A DNA stretch of 64,000 nt from Sinomonas sp. P10A9 (lineage in GTDB: Bacteria; Actinomycetota; Actinomycetes; Actinomycetales; Micrococcaceae): contig NZ_CP163302.1 of NCBI RefSeq assembly GCF_041022165.1, positions 2,666,001 to 2,730,000 on the forward strand, in the 5' to 3' direction. The first letter of the stretch is position 1; the number at the start of each line of letters is the position of its first letter. Below, piece by piece: positions 29,792 through 39,872 of this stretch. The notes below the pieces were generated by a model. That model did not search any database and was not told the DNA's origin. It saw only the letters and a list, made by a program, of their open reading frames with translations. A program made the translations under genes and the position numbers.

Positions 29792-29841
29792 ATGATCAAA
29801 CTTGGTTCAGATTTATCAAACAGCATCAAACTGCATCCAAG
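29792..29841. promoter_or_regulatory. 10-bp direct-repeat operator array 2
   Basis: TCAAAC occurs at 29796, 29816 and 29826, with weaker units at 29806 (ttcaga) and 29836 (TCCAAG), all on an exact 10-base period. The core GCATCAAACTG is identical in array 1 (28852-28862) and here (29823-29833). The array lies 44 bases before the LysM gene start and about 70 bases before the divergent hypothetical gene. Confidence 0.7.
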
Positions 29842-29884
29842 TGAAGAAAATGGCCATTGATGGCCAGACAGACCGGGGGGTCTC

Positions 29885-30820
29885 ATGGAGAACACACAAC
29901 GGCAGCAGGTCGCGGGGGACGCCCTTGTCACTACCGCGGTACTCGCGCTCGGGGCTGTGCTAGTGGTCGCGGGAGGAACGCTCGCGGGGAATATCGCGCC
30001 CAACAGGTGGGGCGACTGGCTGCGGATCGTTCCCGCCGCGCTCGACGGCGCGTGGGAGCCGCGCGTCGATGTCCTCCTGGGGCTTCTCGCCAGCATCATC
30101 GGCCTTTCGGTCGTGGCGTGGTGGGTCTTCTCGGCGACGCTGGCGATCGCATCCGCTCTCCTTGCGGCGGCGGGCTCCCATCGGGCATCTCAGCGTACCG
30201 GGGCCCTGGCTCCGCTCTTCATGCGCCGGCTGGCGATGGCGGCGCTCGGGCTGAGCCTCGTGGCCGCTCCGGCGGCGCACGCCGATGGCCTGCCCGATCC
30301 GGCATGGCACGCTGCCCCATCTGAGCAGTCGGCGTCCGCTGCACTGGTGCCGGCCGGACCGAGCAGCGCCAGCCCCCTAGCCGCGGGAGAAACAGCGCCC
30401 GCGGGGGGAACAGCGGCCGCGGGGGGAACGGTTGGTGCCGCGGCGCTGCCAGCCGCTCCGCCTTCCGCCAGCCCCTCCTCACCGCTCCCGTCAGCCCAAC
30501 CCTCGTCGGCGGCAGCCACGCCCACACCCTCAGCTGCGCCCACACCTTCGCAAGCCGCGTGGATTCCCCCCGCAGTGCCTGCCGACCCTGGGCTGCTCGT
30601 GCAACAGCCGAAGCGGGAGACGGCAGGCTCCGCGAGGGAACCGGTGGAAGTCCGCCCAGGAGACAGCCTCTGGTCCATCGTCGCCCGGCACCTCGGCCCT
30701 GGGGCAACGGACCTCGAGGTCGCGGCCGTATGGCCCGACTGGTACGACGCCAACGAAGGAGTCATCGGGGGCAGCCCCCACCTGATCCGGCCCGGCCAGC
30801 TGCTCGTCCCGCCGCGCTGA
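29885..30820 (+). CDS. LysM-domain membrane protein
   Basis: A 311-residue protein. Three hydrophobic segments lie at about 10-38, 63-100 and 118-135. Then comes a long Ala/Pro/Ser-rich extracytoplasmic linker (about 140-245), and a single LysM domain at about 252-311 starting VEVRPGDSLWSIVARHLG and ending 'GSPHLIRPGQLLVPPR'. LysM domains bind peptidoglycan, so the protein links membrane and cell wall. The start ATG at 29885 follows gggggtctc. The 10-bp repeat array upstream ties it to the same regulator as the SAF-CpaE unit. No enzymatic domain is visible. Confidence 0.85.
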   Translation: MENTQRQQVAGDALVTTAVLALGAVLVVAGGTLAGNIAPNRWGDWLRIVPAALDGAWEPRVDVLLGLLASIIGLSVVAWWVFSATLAIASALLAAAGSHRASQRTGALAPLFMRRLAMAALGLSLVAAPAAHADGLPDPAWHAAPSEQSASAALVPAGPSSASPLAAGETAPAGGTAAAGGTVGAAALPAAPPSASPSSPLPSAQPSSAAATPTPSAAPTPSQAAWIPPAVPADPGLLVQQPKRETAGSAREPVEVRPGDSLWSIVARHLGPGATDLEVAAVWPDWYDANEGVIGGSPHLIRPGQLLVPPR

Positions 30821-31075
30821 GCCCAGCCTGCCCCGGCCGCGAGCCGCGAGTACCTTCCGATCGCGGCCCGTCCGGACTTCCTACCCTCCGGCCGCGGCCG
30901 TGTCCGAACTCCCCACTTTCCGGCCACTGGGCCTCCAGCCGCCCGCACCTCGAGGGGCGCGCGCCGTCACGCTTCGCGCGCACCTACGCCCCATCGGTTC
31001 CACCTCGCCCACCTCTGGTCGGGCGCCGCCTCCCTGCCGCAAGCGCTGCGGCAGCCCAGCCGAAGGATTCCTGCC

Positions 31076-31864
31076 ATGACCGCACCCATCGTCGCCAGCC
31101 CTGCGCCCGCCGCAGGATCTACCCGTCCCGCTGCCGCTGGGGCCAGCACCGAGCGCACGTCACCCCGGGCGCCCGCACCCGCCGCGGTTGCCGACACCGC
31201 AAACAACGCCAACGATGCAGGTGCCACAAACATCGCCGACGTCGCAGACGCCGCGGACGCCGCTAAAATCGCAGACCTCGCCGCCGTCACCCGAACGCGA
31301 ACGTCCCGCAAGGAGCCCCAGGTGGTCGAGAGCGGGCTCCGCACCGCCGACGTCCTGCGTTTCCACCGGCCCAGCCACCAGCAAGGGCCCGCGCCCCGAC
31401 CCGGCGGACGACTGCGGACTGCCGGGAGCTCGGCGCTCGCGCCGGAGACCGGCGAGCGGCCCGCCCGCCGACTGCACGCCGTTCCCTCGCCGCGCGAGGC
31501 GGAGGAGGTCCGCAAGCTTGCGGCGGCCATCACCCGAGCCGCCATGGAGGTCCTCGCCGGGACGAGGCCCGTCATGCAGCTCGCGCCGTGGCTCCATCGG
31601 GACCTCCTCCCTCCCATCCAGCTCCGGGCAGATCTGCGGCGCGCCGCCATGGCAGGCAAACGTGCCGTTTCCCGGAACGACGCTCCGAGGATCGCCCTCC
31701 TCCATCGGTCCGCGGCGGTCAAGGCCGTCCATGCCACGCTCGTGCAGCCTGGGGTCTATGAGGCAGCCGTCGTCGTGTCCGACGCCGCGCGGTGCCGCGC
31801 CGTGGCCCTGCGGCTCGAGGCGGCTGGCCTGTCCTGGCGGGTCACGGCCCTCGAGGTCGGCTGA
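31076..31864 (+). CDS. DUF6459 (Rv3235-like) family protein
   Basis: A 262-residue protein. The first ~150 residues are Ala/Pro-rich and low complexity. The conserved part is C-terminal, from 'EEVRKLAAAITRAAMEVLAG' through 'RPVMQLAPWLHRDLLPPIQL' to 'LRLEAAGLSWRVTALEVG', which matches the actinobacterial Rv3235/DUF6459 family, usually found upstream of secA1 as here. ATG at 31076 has GAAGGA 8 bases before it. A 255-bp GC-rich spacer separates it from the LysM gene, so co-transcription is uncertain. Function unknown. Confidence 0.75.
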   Translation: MTAPIVASPAPAAGSTRPAAAGASTERTSPRAPAPAAVADTANNANDAGATNIADVADAADAAKIADLAAVTRTRTSRKEPQVVESGLRTADVLRFHRPSHQQGPAPRPGGRLRTAGSSALAPETGERPARRLHAVPSPREAEEVRKLAAAITRAAMEVLAGTRPVMQLAPWLHRDLLPPIQLRADLRRAAMAGKRAVSRNDAPRIALLHRSAAVKAVHATLVQPGVYEAAVVVSDAARCRAVALRLEAAGLSWRVTALEVG

Positions 31865-31891
31865 CTCCATCCTTTCAGCGGTGGGACGAAC

Positions 31892-31930
31892 GCCGGAGGC
31901 CCGCCCCTCGATCAGGGGCGGGCCTCCGGC
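31892..31930. terminator. terminator hairpin between DUF6459 gene and secA
   Basis: A perfect 17-bp stem (31892-31908 with 31914-31930) around loop cgatc, located between convergent stop codons. Confidence 0.88.
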
Positions 31931-31951
31931 ACCGTCAGGACTCCACGGGCG

Positions 31952-34672
<2,721 letters not shown>

Positions 34673-34731
34673 GTGGCTTTCGCTCCCTTGTCAATGGCGT
34701 GGGCAGCAGCAGTCGTGCGCTGCGGCGGGAT

Positions 34732-36018
34732 TCAGTCTACGGGAGACACGCGCGGGACCGCGCTCTGGTTCCCTTTCCCGCTGGCCCCCACCCGTGGTGG
34801 GGCTGCGCGACGCAGCGGCACGGCGAGGTTTCCGCGGTCGGCGACCCGCACGTCGTCGAGCTCGAGCCAGTCCGCGAGGAGCCGGAGTTCGGCAGCGAGC
34901 TCGACGGCGGTGTCCGCCGGGGCGTCCGGCTCGCCGTGTGCAGCATGGACGAGCAGCGTCCCGGCCACACGGTCTGCCTTGAGGTCGACCCGTGCCGCCA
35001 TGACATCCCGCAGGAGGAAGGGGAGCACGTAGTACCCGTACTCGCGACGCTCAGCCGGCGTGTAGATCTCGATGCGGTACTTGAAGCCGAAGAGCTGCTC
35101 GAGCCGGCGCCGCTCGAATACGAGTGAATCGAAGGGGCTGAGCAGCGCGCGGCCCGTGGCGGAACGCGGGAGCGCGGCCGCCGAATCCTTGTAGAGCGTC
35201 CCCCAACCCGGCACCTCGACCACCTCGACCTCTCCCGTGGAGACGAGCTCGCGGAGCACCATCTCAACGGGCCGGACCGGCAGGCGGAAGTAGTCGGCCA
35301 CGCACCGAGCCGTCCCGATGCCGTGCGCACCGACTGCCGCGCGGGTCAGCACGCGGAGACCATCGTCCGGGCCGCCGTCGCGCGCATAGCCCGCCCCGCC
35401 GTCGGCAGGCAGCGATGCACCCGGAACGATCGCCGAGGTGAGCGTGTAGCGGCGCTCGAACGAGGACGTCCGGCCGGCAGAGCTGACGAGCCCGTCCTCG
35501 AAGAGCGACCCGAGCACGTGCTGGACGGCATTCCAGTTCCACCCCCACTGATCCCGCCGACGTTCCTCGACGTGGCCGAGCCGCCCGGTGAGCGCGGCCG
35601 CGGTGAGCGGCCGGCTCGTGGCAAGGACGGCCAGGATCCGCTCGGCCAGCCCGGCGCGTTCCAGGGGATCGAGGTCGTGGGCCCCGACCCACTTTCGCCG
35701 CTGCCAGGCCCGCAGCGGTTCGAAGTGTTCGGGCCGGACATAGCTCGCCTCGTGTGCCCAGTACTCGACCATCCGCCGCGGGCTCCGGGCCGAGAGCCGG
35801 TCCAGCGCGGCCCGGTCGTAGGGTCCGAGCCGTGAGAAGAACGGCAGGTAGTGGCTGCGTGCGAGGACGTTGACGGAGTCGATCTGGACTACCTGGAGCC
35901 GCTCGAAGGTCCGCACGAGCGTCCTCGTCGACGCTTGCACGGAGGGCCGGGGACGGTGCAGCCCCTGCGCGGCGAGCGCCATGCGGCGCGCCTGAGCGAG
36001 GGTGAGCCGCACCGTCAC
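34732..36018 (-). CDS. YcaQ-type winged-helix DNA glycosylase (HTH_42)
   Basis: About 428 residues of the HTH_42/YcaQ (AlkX) family. Members unhook interstrand cross-links or excise bulky N-alkyl purines. The catalytic Q-phi-D motif is visible in 'VVQIDSVNVLARSHYLPFFS' near the N-terminus. Later blocks include 'MVEYWAHEASYVRPEHFEPL', 'LLSPFDSLVFERRRLEQLF' and 'EYGYYVLPFLLRDVMAARVD', which are strongly conserved. The frame is open 30 bases further upstream; GTG at 36018 (VTVRLTLAQARR) is preferred because of a G-rich Shine-Dalgarno and family alignment. Substrate is inferred from the family only. Confidence 0.88.
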   Translation of the reverse strand: MTVRLTLAQARRMALAAQGLHRPRPSVQASTRTLVRTFERLQVVQIDSVNVLARSHYLPFFSRLGPYDRAALDRLSARSPRRMVEYWAHEASYVRPEHFEPLRAWQRRKWVGAHDLDPLERAGLAERILAVLATSRPLTAAALTGRLGHVEERRRDQWGWNWNAVQHVLGSLFEDGLVSSAGRTSSFERRYTLTSAIVPGASLPADGGAGYARDGGPDDGLRVLTRAAVGAHGIGTARCVADYFRLPVRPVEMVLRELVSTGEVEVVEVPGWGTLYKDSAAALPRSATGRALLSPFDSLVFERRRLEQLFGFKYRIEIYTPAERREYGYYVLPFLLRDVMAARVDLKADRVAGTLLVHAAHGEPDAPADTAVELAAELRLLADWLELDDVRVADRGNLAVPLRRAAPPRVGASGKGNQSAVPRVSPVD

Positions 36019-36050
36019 GCGGCGACCCCCCGGACAGGCTCGCAGCACGC

Positions 36051-36084
36051 CGCGGCGGCGGCCCCGCTGGGGACCGCCGCCGCG
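36051..36084. terminator. terminator hairpin downstream of hpf
   Basis: The arms cgcggcggcgg (36051-36061) and ccgccgccgcg (36074-36084) flank an inner cccc/gggg stem with loop gct, giving about 15 paired bases. It lies 37 bases after the leftward hpf stop. Confidence 0.8.
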
Positions 36085-36120
36085 TCAGTCTGCGCCACTG
36101 GGGCAGTGGAGGCCGATTCG

Positions 36121-36849
36121 TCAGGGAACAACGGCGCCCGCGTCACTTGAGCGGTAGGCGAGGATCTTCTCCTCGACCTTGTCTCCCCCGGGCTCGCACG
36201 CCTGGTCGAGGCTGATCACCCCGTACGTCCACCCTCGGCGCCGGTACACGACGGAGGGAGTGTTCGTGTCCGCGTCGATGAAGAGGTAGAAGTCGTGACC
36301 CACGAGCTCCATGTTGTCCACTGCGTCATCGAGGGTGAGAGTCGCGGCGGGGAAGACCTTGCGGCGGATCAACACGGGCGAGTCTCCGGCCGGGATGTCG
36401 TTCTCGACCTCGTACGGCGATGCCGGCTCCGTTGCCGCGCCCGCGGTCGCCTCCAGGGCAGCCTCCTCGTAGATCGGCGTGCTGCCGCTCACCACGGGGA
36501 GGGAGGCTGTGGCGGCGTTGACGGCGACCGGCGTGTGCTTGCCGTGGTGGACCTTGCGCCGGTCCTTGGCCCGCCGCAGACGTTCGAGGAGCTTGCCGTA
36601 CGCGAGGTCGAACGCCGCGAACTTGTCCGGGGCCGTGGCCTCGGCTCGGATCACCGGCCCGCGGCCGGTGACGGTCAGCTCAACCGTGAGCTGGTCTGCG
36701 CCGGACTTGGCGTTGTTCTGCTTGGAGCACTTCGCATCGACGCGCTGGACCTTGTCGGCCAAGGCTTCGATCTTCTCGAGCTTCTCGCTCGCGTACTCGC
36801 GGAAACGATCCGACACCGTCAGGTTGCGTCCGCTGATGTTGAACTCCAT
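36121..36849 (-). CDS. hpf: Long-form ribosome hibernation promoting factor
   Basis: A 242-residue long HPF. The N-terminal YfiA-like domain (1-105) begins MEFNISGRNLTVSDRFREYA. A linker follows, and the C-terminal dimerisation domain (about 180-242) contains 'IRRKVFPAATLTLDDAVDNM' and 'FYLFIDADTNTPSVVYRRR'. Long HPF dimerises 70S ribosomes into inactive 100S particles in stationary phase. The ATG has GGAGGG five bases upstream. It lies between comF and the YcaQ-like gene as a monocistronic unit with its own terminator. Confidence 0.95.
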   Translation of the reverse strand: MEFNISGRNLTVSDRFREYASEKLEKIEALADKVQRVDAKCSKQNNAKSGADQLTVELTVTGRGPVIRAEATAPDKFAAFDLAYGKLLERLRRAKDRRKVHHGKHTPVAVNAATASLPVVSGSTPIYEEAALEATAGAATEPASPYEVENDIPAGDSPVLIRRKVFPAATLTLDDAVDNMELVGHDFYLFIDADTNTPSVVYRRRGWTYGVISLDQACEPGGDKVEEKILAYRSSDAGAVVP

Positions 36850-36993
36850 GGTGCCCTCCAGATACTTCTGAGTTCAGCCCGATGTCGGCTCTGAGGGGCT
36901 CCGTCGTCAGACAGTCGAGCCCCTTTCTGAGCCGCTATCGACAGGTCCTTCTGGCTAGGGGACCTACCACTGACGTTAGTGGATCGTCACCGT

Positions 36994-37995
36994 TTATTCA
37001 TCCCCTGTTGACCTTGAATCCGGTCTGTCCGCCCCGAGCGTAGCCGGCGGGCCACGTCCCGGCGCCTCTGGGTGGGGAACGTAGGCCAGCGTCACCACTC
37101 CGAGGACGACGGCGCCGACCGCCTCGAGTGCCCGCGCCGCCTCCCGCACCGTGGCGCCAGTCGTCAGGACGTCATCGACGACGACGCACCGTCGGCCACG
37201 CAGGGACTGCCGAAGCGATCGTTGTCCACGACGTGGCGCACCGAGCGCGGTGCCGCGCGCTCCCGCACCGTGCCCCGTGCCATGGCCCAGGACCCTCGGT
37301 TGCGGGAGGGCGGTCAGCGAGCCGGAGACGCGGGACCGTCGCTGGGACCGGCCGAGCCCCTTCTGGGAGCTCTCCCCAGCCCCCACCGCCCTGGCGGCGA
37401 CGGCAGCAGCGCGTTCCCTGAGGGCCCGGCGGCGGGGCCCCAGCGCCTCGACCCATGCTGTACCCGGCGGAAGCCGCGCCTCGCGGCGAACGCGCGTCAG
37501 GAGGAGCCTGAGCGGGTCGAAGCCCCGGCGCAGGTAGGCGGACCGGCTCGTGGGCACCGGCACGAGCAGGACTCCCCCGCCCGCGGATCCCGCGGCGGCG
37601 CGGAGGGCGCGGGCCAGGGCGGCGGACAGCTCCCCCGCGAGGGCCGCACTCCCGTGGCGTTTGAAGGCCAGGAGCGCGAGCGAGAGCTCGTTGCGGTAGG
37701 GGCCAGCCGCCACCGCCGGGAGCAGCACCCGCCCGCTCGCCTCGATGAGGGCCGGAGCATGCTCGTCGACACGTGCGGGCCGGGCGGTCAGTGCCCTCAG
37801 CCTCCTCGTGCAGGCGGGGCACAGCTGGGTATCGGGCGCTCCGCAGGCGACGCATTCGACGGGAACCACCAGCCCGAGCAGCTCGCCCGCTACCGCCATC
37901 AGGCCGTCGCGAAAGCGTGCCGAGAGCCCCAGCGGCCGCCCGGCGTGCCGCCCGGCCGCGACCACCGGTTCGGCCGACTTCCTCGCGCTCCCCAT
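36994..37995 (-). CDS. comF: ComF-family phosphoribosyltransferase-like protein
   Basis: About 333 residues. The zinc-binding N-terminus has 'VPVECVACGAPDTQLCPACT' (CxxC ... CxxC), followed by 'AGPYRNELSLALLAFKRHG', 'VPVPTSRSAYLRRGFDPLRL' and the PRPP-binding loop CVVVDDVLTTGATVREAARA. A low-complexity segment of about 45 residues precedes the PRPP loop, making it longer than typical ComF. The frame is open far upstream, but ATG at 37995 (MGSARKSAEP) is the most plausible start, leaving a 158-bp gap after lpqB. ComF proteins relate to DNA uptake in competent bacteria; here the role is unproven. The order lpqB-comF-hpf matches mycobacteria. Confidence 0.85.
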   Translation of the reverse strand: MGSARKSAEPVVAAGRHAGRPLGLSARFRDGLMAVAGELLGLVVPVECVACGAPDTQLCPACTRRLRALTARPARVDEHAPALIEASGRVLLPAVAAGPYRNELSLALLAFKRHGSAALAGELSAALARALRAAAGSAGGGVLLVPVPTSRSAYLRRGFDPLRLLLTRVRREARLPPGTAWVEALGPRRRALRERAAAVAARAVGAGESSQKGLGRSQRRSRVSGSLTALPQPRVLGHGTGHGAGARGTALGAPRRGQRSLRQSLRGRRCVVVDDVLTTGATVREAARALEAVGAVVLGVVTLAYVPHPEAPGRGPPATLGADRPDSRSTGDE

Positions 37996-38045
37996 ACCCC
38001 GAGCCTGCCCGTGCACGCGGCTCTGCACCACCCGTCGGACCCGTA

Positions 38046-38054
38046 TGTGGACAA
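38046..38054 (-). promoter_or_regulatory. DnaA box in the lpqB-comF spacer
   Basis: tgtggacaa is the reverse complement of TTGTCCACA, the DnaA box form preferred in Streptomyces and mycobacteria. It lies about 50 bases before the comF start. Confidence 0.45.
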
Positions 38055-38153
38055 CCCGAGACGGAGCCCGTTCTCGGACCCACCGTGGGGATTCCTCCCG
38101 TCGACGAACACAGGCTTTCCCTGGGCCCTCGCCCGCACCGCGCGGACACAGCG

Positions 38154-39872
38154 CTATCCCGCGGAGGAGAGCCCCTCGACGCCCTTGCCCACGTCGATCC
38201 ACGTGGTGCGCGCAAGCAGGAAAACCCCGGCCGAGGTCTGCGCGGTGATCTCCTGATCGCCGTTGCCCGCCGAGACCGACTGGATTCCCGCCAGTGCCGG
38301 AAGCTGGCGCGGGTCTCCGCCCTTGAGGGACACCAGTTCCGGCGTGACCGGGTCGTTCGCGGAAACACCCGAAACGAGCACCGTGACTTCGTCGACCCAG
38401 ACCGCCCGGCGGGGGTTCTTCTCGGTGGTCGAGAGCGTGATCGGCGTCGTGAGCTCACGCGGCGTCCCGTCCGCGGCCCGGACGACGCCGGCCAGCTGGA
38501 GCACCGTGGATCCTCCCTGCGTCGAGAGGACGAGCGCGCGCGCACCATCCCGCGAAATCCTCAGATCCTCGACGGTGCGCCCGGCAAGCCAGCCCGGTGC
38601 CATCGTCACCTTCGGAACCTCGGCGCCCTCGGCCACGCCCGCCGGCTTGTAGGCCACAACCTCGGTGGCGCCGTTTGCCCCGGGGCCGGCCGTCCAGATC
38701 CAGTCGAACGGGCTGATCGAGGGCGGGCTCAGTCGCGTCCTCGAGTCGAGGAGGCGCGGGGCTTGATCCGGCATGACGGAGTAGAGCGCCGGCCCGTCGC
38801 CGATGAACGCATAGAGATGCTGCGTCACGGCGGCCGCCGGCTGGTGCGGGCCGAACTGGGACACGCTGCGCAGCCCGTCGATCCGCGTGGCCTGCCGATT
38901 GACGTACTGCACGAGCTCGCCGCCGGCCACCCCGATCTGCCACGAGGGGACCTTGGGGTCCACGATCGGGTCGGGAGCGGCCCTTCCGCCGCTCGGATCA
39001 TCGATGGCCACATCGCTCTGGTTCGAGCGGAGGGTGACGCCCACCACCGAGCTGATGCCTGTGAAGGTCCGCAGGAGCTGGTTCCGCATCCGCTGCCGGT
39101 CGGTGAACGACGCGTCGCGAAGCTCGGACGTGAAGTCGACCTGCGCGGTGTTGTCCACGATGGGCACCGACTCCCGTTCGAGATGGATGCCCTGCGGGAA
39201 GGCCGTCGTGACGGCCGAGCGCAGGTACGGAGCCGGCCCTGCGATGAGGGCGCTCACGAGGGACTTCGCGACACCGGAGTTGTCGATGAACCAGCGCACA
39301 TCCGGCACGAGGATCGTGAATGAGGGGTCGTAGAAGTACAGCGGGAACGACTTGTAGAGCTGCTTGAAGGTTTCCTCAGGAATGGCCGTGCCATCCGGGA
39401 GCTTCGAGACGCGCCACTGGCCATCCACCTGGGACAGCGTGACGTCGATGTGCTCCTTGGTCCCCGCAGGGAAGGGGGTCGCGATCCCCTCGCCGTCGAC
39501 GGAGTAGGCGAGATCGAACTCGTAGCTGTAGCCGTTCTCCTGCCCATTGGCGACCACGGTGGCGCTCCCCCGGTACACGAGCGTCCGGTTGCTGGGCTTC
39601 CACGAGACGGACTGCGCCGGTGCGAGGAACTGCCTCGCGACCGTGAAGTCGTTCTGGTAGCCGCTGCCGGCATTGAAGAACCCCTCGATCGTGGCCTGGG
39701 GAGTCGAGCCGTCACGCGGGCCCGGCGGGATGTACTGGGGCGCGTTTCCGAGGGTCACGGCGCCGTCGCGGCTCTTGCCCACCGGACCCGTCGTGGGGAT
39801 CTGGGCGCACCCGGCGAGGGCGGCGAGGGCGAGGAGGAGCGCGACCAGCGCTGCGGGGATGACGCGCCGCAT
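38154..39872 (-). CDS. lpqB: Lipoprotein LpqB, partner of MtrAB
   Basis: 572 residues with signal peptide MRRVIPAALVALLLALAALA and lipobox AGC (Cys22). A GerMN-like domain follows ('ATIEGFFNAGSGYQNDFTVA', 'PLYFYDPSFTILVPDVRWF'), then a C-terminal beta-propeller-like region ('SRTRLSPPSISPFDWIWTAG', 'DLRISRDGARALVLSTQGG'). LpqB interacts with the extracytoplasmic domain of MtrB and modulates MtrA phosphorylation in mycobacteria. ATG at 39872 overlaps the mtrB stop by one base (TGATG), so it is co-translated as the third gene of mtrA-mtrB-lpqB. The longer frame upstream is an overlap artefact. Confidence 0.95.
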   Translation of the reverse strand: MRRVIPAALVALLLALAALAGCAQIPTTGPVGKSRDGAVTLGNAPQYIPPGPRDGSTPQATIEGFFNAGSGYQNDFTVARQFLAPAQSVSWKPSNRTLVYRGSATVVANGQENGYSYEFDLAYSVDGEGIATPFPAGTKEHIDVTLSQVDGQWRVSKLPDGTAIPEETFKQLYKSFPLYFYDPSFTILVPDVRWFIDNSGVAKSLVSALIAGPAPYLRSAVTTAFPQGIHLERESVPIVDNTAQVDFTSELRDASFTDRQRMRNQLLRTFTGISSVVGVTLRSNQSDVAIDDPSGGRAAPDPIVDPKVPSWQIGVAGGELVQYVNRQATRIDGLRSVSQFGPHQPAAAVTQHLYAFIGDGPALYSVMPDQAPRLLDSRTRLSPPSISPFDWIWTAGPGANGATEVVAYKPAGVAEGAEVPKVTMAPGWLAGRTVEDLRISRDGARALVLSTQGGSTVLQLAGVVRAADGTPRELTTPITLSTTEKNPRRAVWVDEVTVLVSGVSANDPVTPELVSLKGGDPRQLPALAGIQSVSAGNGDQEITAQTSAGVFLLARTTWIDVGKGVEGLSSAG

